A stretch of 64,000 bases of DNA from NCBI GenBank assembly GCA_014529385.2, contig CM043946.1, positions 20,762,577 through 20,826,576 on the forward strand, in the 5' to 3' direction. The position numbers and the translations under genes were made by a program. This DNA comes from Adiantum capillus-veneris (taxonomy: Eukaryota > Streptophyta > Polypodiopsida > Polypodiales > Pteridaceae). Numbering within the stretch: the first letter of the stretch is position 1; every line of letters begins with the position of its first letter. The notes beneath the pieces are model-generated. The model did no database searches. It was not told the origin of the DNA and saw only the letters and a list, made by a program, of their open reading frames with translations. Positions 22,447 through 34,831 of the stretch are shown here, piece after piece.

Positions 22447-25072
22447 CATTCCAAATTTGGACTCATGTCATATATTAGAGGGCAATGTTTGTGAGCAATT
22501 TTTCAACCATTTTTGCGTTTTATTGTGTGATTTTGGGAAAAAGAATATGCCCTCGTAATTAATCAGAATTGGGGACCAAATCATCATTCATGAGCCCCTA
22601 GGGATGTGTATAGACTATAAAGAGAGTCAAATCTGGCCTAAAACTGTCTAAAAACAACAAAAAATAGGCCAAGGTTGACGATAATGAGCGAGATTGTACA
22701 TAGACGAGAGAAAAGTGAGCTACAAAGTGTTTTGCTTTTCATTGGGATTTGTCTAGGTTAGAATTGCTATTTTCGGGTTATTTTGGGATTTATTTGCTTT
22801 ATTTTAGCCATTTTCTAGCAAAAATTATAGAAAAACATCCGTAATCCAGATGGAAACACAAAAGAAGAGATGCCTGATCAGAGCAAGGTAAAGAAGACAC
22901 ATAAAAAATAGGGACTGCAAAGGTGATAGGGCAAAATGACCACCGTCGTGAAGGGACCTCCAACTCGAGAAATCTAAAAAAGTGGTAAAATTGGAGCAAC
23001 CGAAGTCCAAATCAAGAAATTTGCAAGCCTAAACCACATCTCGCAAAAAGTTATGGCCACAGGTAAAAGATGGGAAAATTTGGTGTCGGAGTCTTGATTA
23101 CATATAGAGAGGCTAGGATAGAAATCCCTCATTTGAGTCATTTTCCATAGTGGGAGAGAGAGAGCTCCCTACAGCAGTTGAGACTTCCAGGAGCTCATCC
23201 ATCGTGCACGGTCGCCAGATCGACATCAGATATGAGAGTTATGCTCGTCAACACTGACTCTAAGTGTTGTTTACTTCAGTTAGTCGCAAAACCTCGCCGG
23301 CATCACAATCACAACCTGTGCACACATACGGTAGAATGGTTGTTAAGGAGACCTAGAGGCCACCAAATGGAACCAAAATTGAAAGGCACAATGCCTATAG
23401 CTTAGGGATTGAGCCTATGACCTCGGAAAGCGTGAAGGAAGCCGCTCAAAAAACCCTAATTTCACAGGACCTGCAAAAGGGCAACTAAACCAAGGTGATT
23501 GGAAATGAGCCAAAATTCATAGATAGCAAGCCAATAACCTCGACAAACCGACTGAAGGGTTAGACTATGAAAAAGTTCGTCAAAACGGAGCCTAAAGTCC
23601 CTATCTGACGAAAACCGCACAAAGCGTCATGATACTCTAAAGGGTCGACCAAGTGACAAAATGACACCAAATTCAACAAGGTACATCCAAAAGAGGTCAA
23701 GTACGAGATAGAATGTGTCCACTCGGAAAAAAAGCTCTTCCACTAGGGCAAATGCCGGCAACAGTCCAGAAAGATGTCCAAATGGTCATTCGTGGTGTTG
23801 TAAACACCAAAACAACAACTGACTGCTCGGATGGAAGGTCAAAAGGAAATAAAAGACAGCCGGAATCATACAATGACCAAAAGGAACCGTGACCATCACC
23901 TAAGTGGTCTACTTCAACTCCAGGACCAGCTAAGTGTTGCAAATAGGGAGTACACTTTGCTAAATTGATTAAAACTTGATGTGTGTGTCTAGGAGGGCCT
24001 ATTAACACCATGGTGGTCAACTAACATTAAAAAAAACTGGTAAAAATGACCAAGTGCTAGTCTATCGCGATAGACTTGAATTTACACTTAGACAAGTGAA
24101 ATTTTGACTTTAGCTTCATGAGGGGTGCTAACAAGGATTATTAACCACCAATATCAAGTCAAAGTGCAAGAAGGATCTTTTCCGGCCAAAAACTTAGTCT
24201 ATCACGATATTCTTGCTACACCAATTATTGGGGGAAAGACTTTTTAAAATTTTTACAAGCTAGACTTGGGGAAGCACATGAAGGCATTACACCAAATTTG
24301 GTGACAAGATGGACTCATATGGCAAGCTGAGAAAGACATGCAGGCAACTCAGAGTCAGAACAGGACATCTCAAGGGAAGACAGGTAAAATTCACATGTGA
24401 GGGGTCAAGAAACCTTGCATCAACTAGGAGAAGGCAGACAGATGGTCACAGGGCCAAAAAATGACAAATTGGCACTAAGTACCAGTCTATCGTGATAGAC
24501 TAAGTAGAGGGATACTGGACCATCTTATCAAAAATTTGAATTAGCAGTTGTCTTCAACATGATGCAAGAGGACCACCCACTAAGTTTGAGCCCAAAACAA
24601 CACAAAATGAAGGAGATAGACCAACATCTCTTTGAAGGGAATCTAGAAAATTGGGAGTTGATCCAAAAAGGGGTCACTTGACATTCATTTGAGGTGAAAA
24701 GGGGATCAGATCATGTGCAAGGTATGGGAAACCAATTGGTGGAGGCACAACTGCAAAAAAGGACCCAGGTCAAAAAAATGCTAGTCTATCGCGATAGATA
24801 GAGAAAAAGTTGCAAATGAACAGATTTTGAGCTTCAGCTGATAGAGTGCCCTTACATGCCTTGTGAGCATACACCACACAAAATTTCAAGGCATTTGGAC
24901 TTGTTCTCCTTCATCGACAACATTAATTTGAAGCCGCCAAAGTCGCACAATGGAAGATCTTGTCTATCTGCTAGCATTTTACCTTAACTAATCTTGGGAC
25001 TAAGAAGGCTCATCTAGATGCATGATTCAGTGGTAATCAATTTAGGAGAGTAGTACTATGTTTGTTCTATAA
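22447..25072 (+). other. Long 3-prime spacer of element A with palindromes
   Basis: 2.6 kb with no supportable gene. It begins with text shared with the 3-prime side of element C (GGGCAATGTTTG) and contains four ATCGCGAT-type palindromes near its end. Short ORFs here lack domains. Confidence 0.65.
24059..24800. repeat. Four ATCGCGAT-core palindromes in 3-prime spacer of A
   Basis: Copies of AGTCTATCGCGATAGACT lie at 24059-24076 (exact), 24196-24213 (diverged right arm), 24484-24501 (one change, CG to TG) and 24783-24800 (last base differs). Spacings are 137, 288 and 299 bp. The arms are the same as in the leader of this element and differ from those of element B. Confidence 0.9.
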
Positions 25073-28000
25073 TTGTTAATTGTGATGATAGGATCTATGG
25101 AGGCTTCTCCGGGAAAACGAAAAGGCAAGAACCTGGCAACGGAAGGTACAGTACCCTATGCACTTCTACCCAATTCCTTAAAGCCAGCAGCCACATGGAT
25201 ACCTGCAGATGTGCAACAGGCAGCAACCTTTCAGATCTATCAAGGTTCATATGTGGATGACAAAAGAAACTTAGTGGATACAGTGATGATTCCCAAGGAG
25301 GTAGAGAATTACTTGGAAAGATCACCGCAAAGGTCATGGCTCAAAAAAGTTGGCTTGTGGAACTTTGTATCACTACCACCAGTAGGGATAGATTTCAAGA
25401 GGGTACAACATCTAATAGAGACTATCCAAGAAGATGGAACTTGCAAAGTGGTAGGCATGGATAACGAAGTGATGGAGATCCAGATCACCAAAGAGATCAT
25501 CAAAGAGGCATTGAAATTGTCAGATCAAGGAGCCAACATGAGAGAAAGAAGGAAAAACCTCACAGTCTACTTGCAAAAGTCCAAACTACCTTCTTTCAGA
25601 CTCATAGCAAACCCGGAAGTAAGAGAACTGACACAGATGTACAATCAGTGTTTGTTGAGCTACAGCAAAAGACCGCCAAGATACACTACACCACACGGGA
25701 GCATCTCAACCACACTGACATGGGCTATGGGAATGACCCATGAGTTCTATATAGATCACGCGTCATATCTATTTGAAGAAATGACAAAGTTAAGGCAGGA
25801 CATACCAAATTACATTGCAGGAGGAGAAGTACTAACTAGAGTAATATACCATGCCATAGGCGTGGCAGATCAGTTGCCACCTGTCCCTCATCAGAAAAAC
25901 TGGCTGGTATTAAGGGAGAATATCGAAGACAGATCACAAAGGAAAGTACCGTCCTCTATTAACACCATTGGAGGACATTGGCTGGAAAGAGTAACAAGAA
26001 GTACACAAGAAAAGATGGAAGAAGAAAGAAGAACTGAAGAGGAAGATGCCCGACTAAAGAAGCGAAAAGCGGAAATGGAAAACAACACCAGGTTGCAGAA
26101 GATAGCAAAAATGGAAAGGATGCTAGAAGGATTTGCTCTAGAAAGATCTCTACGAGGCGATGTAGGTGCCACTTGGAAACCTTCTAGTAGCACTGACACA
26201 CTGAAAACGAAGAATAGAAACAACCCAGCTTTTGAGTTGGACTAGTTCGAGAGGTACATCCAAGAAAGAAATGCTAGGGACGAACCAGAATTGCTACTAG
26301 AAGAGGAGAATCTCCAAACTTTGAGAGATCAGTTGAGGCCAACTTCACGTGATCAGGAAACACCGCCGCCATCTCCAAGGCAAGATTCAAGTGAGAGGCA
26401 ATCTAGCCCACCTGCTGACTCTACTTTGCATTCAGAAAGTTCACATCGTGATGACAGAGTTCACACACCTCTAAGTGAAGAAGAAGGGGAAGAAGAAGAA
26501 GAAAGAACAGATGGACACCCAAAAACTCGTACCATATCACAATGTGATAAGGGCAAGCAAAAGGAGGTGGATCAGACTAAAGATAAAGCTTCCTCCTCTC
26601 AAGAAATTGAGCTGGAAGCTACTATAGATGAAGATTTGCAGTCAATGGCGACAATACTAAACAGAACAAGACTGCACAGTCAATGGTTAGTTGATGTGAA
26701 CCGGTCCAACAAAATGAAGTTACAAAAAACCCATGAGGAAGTTCTGAGACTGCAAGAGCAAAGGGAGGATACTGTAAAGATGATCAGCATCAGAGATGCT
26801 GAGCTCTTGGGGCTCAAAGGCACATTAAATATTCTCAAAGACAATTTACAGGAGTCTGAAGACTTCAATGCCATATGTGAGGATACAATCAACGTATTCC
26901 TTGAAGATGTCAGTGACAGAGATGAACACATCCAAAAGTTGGAAAAAGAAAAGCAAGATGCGCTGGAGACAATCAAAAGTTTGCAAGTCGTCATCGATGA
27001 CTTACAAATTGAAGTCAAAGATTTGAGAGCAGAAACAAATATACAAGCAAGAGAAATCAAACGAGCTAAGAAGCAAAAAACGTCGCTACCAACAACACCG
27101 GTAGTCCACCCAGAAGAAGAAGTGGTTGCACTGAAGAGGGAGCTGGAGTTGGAAAGAAAACAACGTTTAATGATTGCCGAAAGTGCGCTTAGAGCAGAAG
27201 ATCAACTACAAAGACAAATTTCAGACTTACAAAGTGAACAACAACAAGGACCAGCTCCTGACAGTGAAATGGAAAGCATTGTTTCCAAATCACTCAGGGA
27301 AGAAAATGAAAATTTGCACATCAGGTTAAAAAAGTTAGAGGAGTCTGCCGCTCAAAAAGAAATGGAATTTCAAGCTCTACAAATCAATAGTAGAACAATG
27401 GCCGCGCAAATTGCAAGTCTACAAACTGCAGGGCAACACCAAGGACATGTACGAGTGCACCTAGAGCAAGCAACAACGAATTTGGCTAGACTCGCTGAAG
27501 TATATGGGGGTCAAGATGAGTACGAGGAAGTTTCAGATGAGCAGGAGGCACCAGATACACAGACTGATCAAACCGGCTCCAAAGACCAAGAGACAGAAGA
27601 AGATTCAGTCACGAGATAGGAAGAGCAGAGGCTGGCCGAGCAGATGGAAAAACAAACAGAAATGATATGGTACAAGGCAATGCAACTAGAAAAGGAGTTG
27701 CTACAAGGGCTCTCAAGATCAAGCAAAACAGCAGCAGAGCCACAGAAGGAATGGAATTCTCCTATGTTACCCTATGCTCTGCTGAAATACGAAACTCTAA
27801 CGCATCAACGGCAGCTCGAAAAAGAAGAACAAGTGCCAGTGTTTGAAGGAGAAGTACAGGATCGGGAACAAAAAAATAGAATAGTAGACAACCAACCAAA
27901 GTGGAGGCGTCAATGGCTCTTGGATCATCCTAATAACCAGATCCACTTAGTCAACGTACCGCCTGAGCTGAGGAATGACAGAACTTTTTACCCAACTCCC

Positions 28001-28498
28001 CAAACATACACATACATCCAACATAAAGCACTACAGAGCAGAAATCCGACATGGCTAAATTATCCAGTAATGCCAGGGCCAGCAAAGGGAGAGAGAATAT
28101 CCGGTTCTTACATGGTGAAAACCCTGCAGGGCGCCATCGCAAAATTCGGAGGCTCTCTTGACCTATCCTGCAAGATGCTATGTAAAACAACGCGAACATT
28201 TTTGGCTTGTCTCACAGTCTTCTCAGAAAGCTGGACATCAGAGTATATGAATACTGAAAGAAGCATCTCAGAGTTTTCATATGATCTAAGTGGGCCACCG
28301 ATAGAACCAATACTGTATGCCTATTTCAAACGGCTAATGTTTCTACCAAGCTACCATCTCCAAACCTTTGAGGAAGCATTTTACACGGGCTTCTTCATGT
28401 ACAAGTCAAAATTTTTCCGCCCATTAATGGCAAGCAAGTCTATGCAATATGATGCGTTTCTACATCAAATCAACCAAGAAAGACGACAACGACAATGA
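25073..28498 (+). pseudogene. 3-prime coding block of unknown function, element A
   Basis: A 3.4 kb coding region between pol and the right LTR, where some plant Gypsy elements carry extra ORFs. The first ~1.2 kb encodes a globular domain with LKKVGLWNFVSLPPVGIDFK, CKVVGMDNEVMEIQITKEII and GGEVLTRVIYHAIGVADQLP. The layout loosely resembles the putative plant transposon protein domain seen in other retrotransposon-linked ORFs. The middle ~1.3 kb is a long heptad-rich coiled coil (Glu/Lys/Gln/Leu). The last ~0.85 kb has YMVKTLQGAIAKFGGSLDLS and LQTFEEAFYTGFFMYKSKFF. Element B keeps all three parts (58080-60850). I see no signal peptide or membrane segment, so an envelope role is not supported. 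Broken in about two places. Confidence 0.6.
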
Positions 28499-28533
28499 AC
28501 ACAAAGACGATCATGTCGTGGTAGACATGAATT

Positions 28534-28546
28534 AGGAGGGGGGGAG
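28534..28546 (+). other. Polypurine tract of element A
   Basis: AGGAGGGGGGGAG directly abuts the right LTR start TGTTGG. It is the usual plus-strand priming site for this class. Confidence 0.9.
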
Positions 28547-29350
28547 TGTTGGAGCCCCATTGGTCCAACTGTTGTAATGAGCCCATCTTGTAAAGCATAT
28601 CAAATTCCCATTTTATGTCAAAGACGTCTTATCATTTTGATCCATTCGTCTGGGTTATGTAAATATTAATCAGTTAGTCAAGACTCAAATTTGTTCCCAC
28701 TTTGTAATAATCAGTAAGAGAACCCCATGTACATTTTTGAGCTAAGGTGACTAAAGTATAAAAGTCACCTTAGAACCATTTTTTGGATGACATTTGAATA
28801 TTAATCCTTTGTCGTACTAGTTCGAGAGAGAGTGAGTGTGTCTTATCCTCTTCGCTACGCGCTTCTCCCTCACCGGATTCACGATGTGACCACACCATTG
28901 TGGTAGTCTCTCCGAGAGCTACACGCCCACGCCACGCATTCACCGTTTCGAGTTGATCGCGATCGATTCTTCCTCGAGCTTGTTTTGCTTGTAAGTAGCA
29001 CAAGCGGATCGCGACTGTATTTGAGATAACTAGGGTTCAAATCTGGTGAGATTAGACTTATAGGTAAGTATATCCTAGTGAGAGGATGGTGCCTAGTAAG
29101 TTTGATGCGATTCCGAGTTCATTGGAAGTGTAAATGGTGTTGTGAGCGTTTAGGGATAGAGTGGGTTGCATTCTACTAGGGTCAATGATTGATGCATCAT
29201 AAAAGTGCGTATGTGTAGATTGGTCTCAGCCTGACAAGCTAACGAGATTGCCTACGTGCACCTACGGGTTAGTCGTGTCATCGGATGATAAGTATGTTGT
29301 CTGTGTCGTGCTCGTGAGTATGAACAGGGGAGTAGTTTTTCCCTAAAACA
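28547..29350 (+). repeat. Right LTR of element A (804 bp)
   Basis: Starts TGTTGGAGCC, ends CCCTAAAACA and is followed by the GGACC target duplication. It has the TATA-like TATAAAAG at 28757-28764 and the GATCGCGATC palindrome at 28955-28964. It lacks the ~450 bp block that holds the Copia fragment in the left LTR. Elsewhere the LTRs agree at about 95% by eye. Confidence 0.9.
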
Positions 29351-31420
29351 GGACCCTATGGCCTTTAGGCAAGAGGGTGTCAATATAGAGCATGGAGAGG
29401 CTCTTACTAAAATAGAGGGGACCCTATGGACTTCAAGACACATGATACCAATATAGAGAAAATAGTGTTTTTTACTCGCATATAGAGCACCCTATGGCCT
29501 GAATGGGTTTCTTCAAATTGAAAACATAGAGGGCACCTTGTGCCCTTGGGGCCATATGATGTCATTATAGAGCATAGAGAGGCTCTTACTAACATAGAGG
29601 GGACCCTATGGCCTTCAGGCCTTAGGGTGTCAATATAGACCAAATAGTGCTTTATACCTGGGGCCATAGGTTGCTAAAACAATGAGGGCACCTTGTGGCC
29701 TTGGGGACAAAGGATGTCAATATAGAGGATAGAGAATAGAGCATAGAGCATAGAGGGAACCCTATGGCATTCAGGTCACACGGTGTTAATATAGAGAAAA
29801 CAAAAGTTCTACTAGCATAGAGGGGACCCAGGGCCTTTAGCCCACAAGGTCTCCTCAGTATAGAGAAAATAGTGTTTGCTAATGGCATAGAGAGAACCCT
29901 ATGGCCCTGAAAACCCTTCATGAAGGATTTATTCAAAACATAGAGGGCACCTTGTGGCCTTGGGGTCATAGGATGTGTAGATCATAGAGAGGTTCTTACT
30001 AGCGTACAAGGGACCCTATGGCCTTCAGGCCATAGGGTGCCAATATAGAGCATAAATCGGTTCTTACTAGCATAGAGCGTACCCTATGGCCTTCAGGCTT
30101 AAGGGTGCCAATATAGAGCATGGAGAGGCTCTTACTAGAATAGGGGGGACCCTATGGCCTTTAAGTCACGTGGTGCCAATATAGATCAAATAGTTTTCTT
30201 TTAATGGCATATAAAGCACCCTATGGCCCTAGGGCCATTGGTTATCAAAAATCCATCATAAAGGGTTTCTTCAAATTGAAAACATAGAGGGAACCTTGTG
30301 GAACATTGAAAGGGATCTATGGCCTTCAGGCCTTAGGGTGCCAATATAGAGAAAATATTGCTTTATACTGTCATGAGAGTACTCTATGGCCCTAGGACCA
30401 TAGGTTGCCAAAACAATGAGGGTTTTCTGGAAAACAATGAGGGCACCTTGTGGCCTTGGAGCCATAGGATGTCAATATAGAGCATAGAGCATAGAGATCT
30501 TCTTACTAGATAGAGGGAACCCTATGGCCTTTAGACCACACGGTGCCAATATAGAGTAAATAGAGGTTCTTACTAGCATAGGGGGGACCCTATGGACTTC
30601 ATCCCACAAGGTCTCTTCAATATAGAGAAAATAGTATTTTTTACTGGCATACAGATCACACTTGGGGCCCTTGGGGCCAATCCTATGGCCTTTAGGCCTT
30701 AGGGTGCCAATATAGAGCAAATATTGCTTTATATCGGCATAGAGAGTACTCTATGGCCCTGGGGCCATAGGTTGTCAAAACAATCAGGGTTTTTTGGAAA
30801 CAATGAAGGCATTTTGTGGCCTTGGGGCCATAGGAAGTTAATATAGAGCATAGACCAGAGATTTTCTTACTAGCATAGAGGGAACTTTATGGCCTTCAAG
30901 CCACATGGTGCCAATATAGAGTAAACAGAGACTCTTACTAGCATAGACGGGATCCTATGGCCTTCAGTCCACAAGGTCTCCTCAATATAGAGTAAATAGT
31001 TCTTTTTACTGGCTTATAGAGCACCCTATGGACCTGGGGCCATAGGTTGCCAAAAAGCATTCATGAAAGGTTTCTTTGAAACATAGAGGCCACCTTGTGG
31101 CCTTGGTGCCATAGGATTCCAATGTAGAGCATAAAGAGGTTCTTACTAGCATGCAAGGGACTCCATGGCCTTCACGCCACATGATGCCATATGTTGTTGG
31201 TGTAGAGGCTCTAAAGGGGGATTTAGTCCATTCAAGGGATACTACTTTGACGTTCCTATAATGTCATAAGAGAACCTGTGATCACAGTACCATAGGGTGG
31301 CCTAGGTGTACACTAGTAGAACCATTTTGTTGGCACCCTTTGGACCTAGGACCACATGGTTTAATATAGAGGGGACTCTTTGGCCCTAGGTCCATATGGA
31401 TGTATTGATATCCATCTTGT
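29351..31420. repeat. Minisatellite array 2, right part
   Basis: Continuation of the 6185-6927 array, after the GGACC duplication. About 30 units of 60-70 bp have linkers such as CCAATATAGAGCATAGAG and TTCTTACTAGCATAGAGGG. The core at 30220-30241 matches the full inverted repeat with one difference. Phrases such as GAGGGCACCTTGTGGCC preceded by AACAATGAGGGTTTT recur about 370 bp apart (near 30402 and 30769), suggesting a higher-order repeat of five or six units. It ends 30 bp before a splice-acceptor-like sequence. Confidence 0.88.
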
Positions 31421-31449
31421 CTAGATATATGTCATTTTTTTTACAGAAA

Positions 31450-32611
31450 ATATCTCAGAAGAGAATGTCAAAGTCAGTTGATGCAATATGATCAACACCA
31501 AGTTCTTGGTATCTTACCAAATCGTGAAAGTGATGAGAAAGTCCACTTGTTATTTCAAGATAAAGAGAAAAATGCCCTTCAAAGATTGTGGTATTGTCAA
31601 GGAGATAAAGAAAGATTGTCTAGATCTTGAAATGTCTCCATGCCTTGGAGTAAAATGTCTCTCAAGGAGAGTCAGACTCCCTCACTTGGAGATAATAGTA
31701 GAAATGTGGCCAAAGAAAATCTATCAGTTATACCCTTGTAGACTCAAGAAGTAAGAGATTCTAGTGGACTTACAACCCTAACAGTTGAACCCCTCTCAGT
31801 GGCAGTGGTTGTGGACTCAGTATCCTTAGTTGTGTTGGACTCTATTATATAGCCCAAAGGAAAAGATCTTGATAAAGAAGTTGCCAAAACTTCTAAGAGT
31901 GGTCTACATGGATACATTGGAATTGCACACTACTTTAAATTTGGTGTACAATTTACCCAATTGGTCCCAGTTGAGCAATGCAACCTTGCACCAGATGGCT
32001 ATAAATGCAGATCATTGTCAGATGTATATGTAAAATATCTCTTGAAGCAATTTCCAGGGCACTCTAGGCCAATCTCCAGTGCGACAAACCTGATGCCGTA
32101 TAACCTAATTACAAAAATTCCTTTACAAACAACTGAAGTGCATGGAGACAAGCTATCAACATACCACTACAGGATTCCAGCTGGTCAGCATTCCGTCATA
32201 GCGGCTAGAGATTTTTTGCGTAGCAATAGCACTAAGTATGCTTCGAGAAAAGAGTTCTACAAGTTTAGAACTGCAAGGATAGTGGTAGAGGCTCCCAAAG
32301 AGGTTGCTATTCGAATTTCCAAAATGGAGAACATGGAGAGAATAACAGCAATGAAACACCAGCCTTGTGTGGAGGTCTTGAAGCATGGCCATAGTCAATG
32401 GCTTGCATATTCTAAACCATCAAAACCCAAGGCAGGAGTTCCTATCGTTCATCCGAGTCGATCACCTTGGGATGTAAGTTCCACTTCCCTATACTTGTTT
32501 TTGTTACAAATATGTCTTGAAATAAAATTAATTTTCATTTCTTTATTTTGAAGGCCTTTGTAAATGTGGTAAACATCACGTTCAACCAGAAATCATTTGC
32601 CAACAAAGAAG
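31450..32611 (+). pseudogene. Unrecognised spliced gene, upstream part (split by a Copia insertion)
   Basis: A TTTTTTTTACAG acceptor-like sequence ends at 31449. Coding-like sequence follows, best preserved at about 31900-32473, with GLHGYIGIAHYFKFGVQFTQ, APDGYKCRSLSDVYVKYLL, STYHYRIPAGQHSVIAARDF and FRTARIVVEAPKEVAIRISK. A consensus donor GTAAGT follows GAT at 32473. An 80-bp intron ends TTTTGAAG at 32553, and the next exon (AFVNVVNITFNQKSFANKE) runs to the Copia insertion. IPAGQHSVIAA distantly resembles the GQHR-type loop of ParB-like proteins, but this is only a hint. Earlier parts (31450-31900) read in more than one frame, so the gene is decayed. It could be a host gene or the gene of an unknown mobile element. 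Confidence 0.4.
32474..32553 (+). other. Predicted 80-bp intron of the unrecognised gene
   Basis: Donor GAT|GTAAGTTCC and acceptor TATTTTGAAG|GCC, AT-rich between them. Splicing joins SRSPWD to AFVNVVNITF without losing frame. Confidence 0.5.
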
Positions 32612-32932
32612 TGTAAAGAGAGAGGATGCAAGAGAGCTACACAAGACAAGCACAAAGCACACAGAGATGGAAAGCTTCTTCTTCTTCGCTCAGAAAAGAG
32701 AGTACAAAATGACTAAGTGCTAAAGCTGAAAAGTAGCACATATGTACATGCGGTCACTAAGTGTGAACTCGCTAGAAGCGTACTAGGCTGGCACTATAAG
32801 TGTAGTCTAGCTATAGAATCACTGGCAGAGATCCTCCTTGTCGGTCACCTAATGCGCCAGTGAGTAAATGCCGTAAGCGGCCAAGACCCATAGTGGATGA
32901 CAGCTCAAGATGTACAGCTCAACATCTCAACA
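32612..32932 (-). repeat. LTR of element E (3-prime LTR in element orientation)
   Basis: Plus-strand text begins TGTAAAGAGAGAGG and ends CATCTCAACA. It is followed by CTCCCCCTCGAG, which on the minus strand is the polypurine tract. Confidence 0.9.
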
Positions 32933-32943
32933 CTCCCCCTCGA
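32933..32943 (-). other. Polypurine tract of element E
   Basis: The minus strand reads CGAGGGGGAG directly before the LTR start TGTTGAGATG. Confidence 0.85.
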
Positions 32944-33081
32944 GCTCTGCATGTCGCAGAGTCCAAGCATAGTCTGGAAACATCGAAGCTTCTCAGCTCC
33001 GAGGGCCTTGGTAAATATATCTGCTATCCGCTCCTCTGTGCTGACATAGACCAAGTCAATGTCGCCCGCCAACACTCGCTA

Positions 33082-34720
33082 TCAAACGTAGTGGTAATGG
33101 ACCTCTATGTGCTTGGTCCCGGCATGGAACACTGGGTTCCTAGCCAACTGCATGCTGCTTAGGTTGTCACAATGGATGACAATCTGCTGGTCCACCTGCA
33201 CTCCCAAGTTCTCAAGTAATGTGCGTAGCCAAGCTACCTCGCACGCTGCAACTGCTGCACCTCTATACTCGGCCTTTGTGCTCGATAAAGCAACCCTAGG
33301 CTGCTTTTTGCTGCTCCAAGTAATAGCAGCACTCCCAAAAGAGAACATGAAGCCACTCATAGATCTCCTATCAACAATGCTACCTGCCCAATGCTAATGG
33401 CACACCTGCTACATAGAACAATGCGTAGTCAAGAGTCCCTTGCACATACTGAAGTGTGCATCATAATCCATCCAAATGTGGCTTCCTCGGAAGCTGCATG
33501 AACTGACTCTCCAAGCCTACTGCGTAGCTCAAGTATGGCCTCGTGATAGTCAAGTAGATTAGACTACCCACAATCTTCTTGTACATCTTGACATCCTCAA
33601 CAACATCACCCTTCTCTGCACTCAGCTTTGCATTCATATCCAAGGGAATAGAAATTGGCTTACAATCAGCCATACCATACATTGACAACATGTCCAAAGC
33701 ATACTGTCTCTGTGACAGCCATACACCCTCTGGAGTCCTGATCACCTCAATGCCAAGAAAGTAGCACAAATCGCCCAAATCTTTCATTTCAAACTCCTGT
33801 TTGAGAAGACCCTTCACATGGTCAATTTCAATAGCATTATCACCCACAATAATAAGGTCATCTACATATATGGTAATGACCACAATCCCCATATCACTCT
33901 CACGTACATAGAGTGAATGATCAGCATGAGCTCTCCTAAAACCAATACTGACAAGATACGTGGCAATCCTATCATACCATGCTCTAGAGCCCTGCTTCAA
34001 ACCACACAAAGCTTTGAGAAGTCTACATACATAATCTGGGTAACCTGGATCAACATAACCAGGTGGCTGATCCATATACACTTCCTCTTGCAACTCACCA
34101 TTCAAGAAGGAATTCTTTACATCCATTTGATGCATAATCCATCCTCTAGATGCAGCCACTGCTATGACAGCTCTCACAGTCGTCATCTTTGCGACTGGAG
34201 CAAAGGTCTCCTCATAGTCTATGCCATACGTATGTGCATAACCCTTTGCGACCAGCCTTGCCTTGTGACGCTCAATGTTACCATCAGCCTTATGCTTGGT
34301 TTTACATACCCATTTACAGCCAATAGATTTCTTGCCACTTGGAAATGGCACCAACTCCCATGTGTCGTTTGCTTCCAATGCAGCCATCTCTTCATTCATT
34401 GCATCATCCCAATGCAAATTTCCAACTGCATCCTCAAAACATGCGGGCTCCACATCCTGTATCACCTTAGCCATGTAGGCTTGGTGATGCGCTAGATACC
34501 CATCATAAGTCAAGTTGTGAACTGGATTTCTGACTATGTTAGATCTGCGCGGTCCTGGGTCACTCCTTTGCCCTCTAGCATCTTCTTGTACTTTCCTTAC
34601 ACTAGGTGTCTTGACAGCCGGAATTCCAAATTCCTCATCAAGACTTTGTTCAGAACCATCTGAATCCATGTCTACATGTGAAAACCCTGATGATGCATCA
34701 GCCATAAAGGGAGGTTCATC
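33082..34720 (-). pseudogene. Copia reverse transcriptase and RNase H region, element E
   Basis: Minus-strand fossil with the Copia polymerase series: WELVPFPSGKKSIGCKWVCK, RLVAKGYAHTYGIDYEETFA, QMDVKNSFLNGELQEEVYM, CGLKQGSRAWYDRI, VITIYVDDLIIVGD (active-site region) and YFLGIEV. RNase H at the distal end (33082-33360) reads FSFGSAAITWSSKKQPRVAL, then SSTKAEYRGAA and IHCDNLSSMQLARNPVFHAG. It normally copies the element RNA and degrades the template. Confidence 0.9.
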
Positions 34721-34831
34721 AACCTTTTCCTTTCCTTTTCGTGATACATTCCCTGTACCTATTGGTGGAGTAACCTGCGTACATAGTCTACCATTCCATG
34801 GCTTCTCAACAGAGCCACGAGAAGAGAACTC

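Larger units (their letters stand above)
8240..29350 (+). mobile_element. Element A: giant Ty3/Gypsy LTR retrotransposon (~21.1 kb), fossil
   Basis: The boundaries are firm: TG...CA LTRs, a GGACC target duplication, a tRNA-Asp-type primer binding site and a polypurine tract. Order of parts: LTR, long leader with palindromes, ORF before gag, gag with zinc knuckles, protease, reverse transcriptase/RNase H, integrase with two zinc-binding modules, a second retropepsin-like domain, an internal purine tract, a long spacer with more palindromes, a 3-prime coding block, polypurine tract, LTR. Size, the ORF ahead of gag and the primer site recall the Tat/Ogre/Athila group, but I see no second (archaeal-type) RNase H. 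The LTRs match at about 95% of aligned positions, so it is moderately old. The coding regions are broken in many places, by my rough count more than ten. A DNA-transposon-like insertion lies at 16152-17468. Confidence 0.9.

Noticed and set aside
10335-24800. Site-specific recombinase sites (lox-like) as an explanation for the palindromes
   Set aside because: Such sites have an asymmetric spacer between arms. These palindromes are continuous through the centre, and no recombinase gene is seen.
25073-28498. Envelope-like gene in the 3-prime block of element A
   Set aside because: No signal peptide, hydrophobic membrane segment or cysteine pattern is visible. The position alone is not evidence for an envelope.
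29407-30720. Series of minus-strand ORFs in array 2 (also 61641-63833 in array 4)
   Set aside because: They repeat the same phrase (LRPEGHRVPSM-like) because they translate the minisatellite, and they have no independent support.
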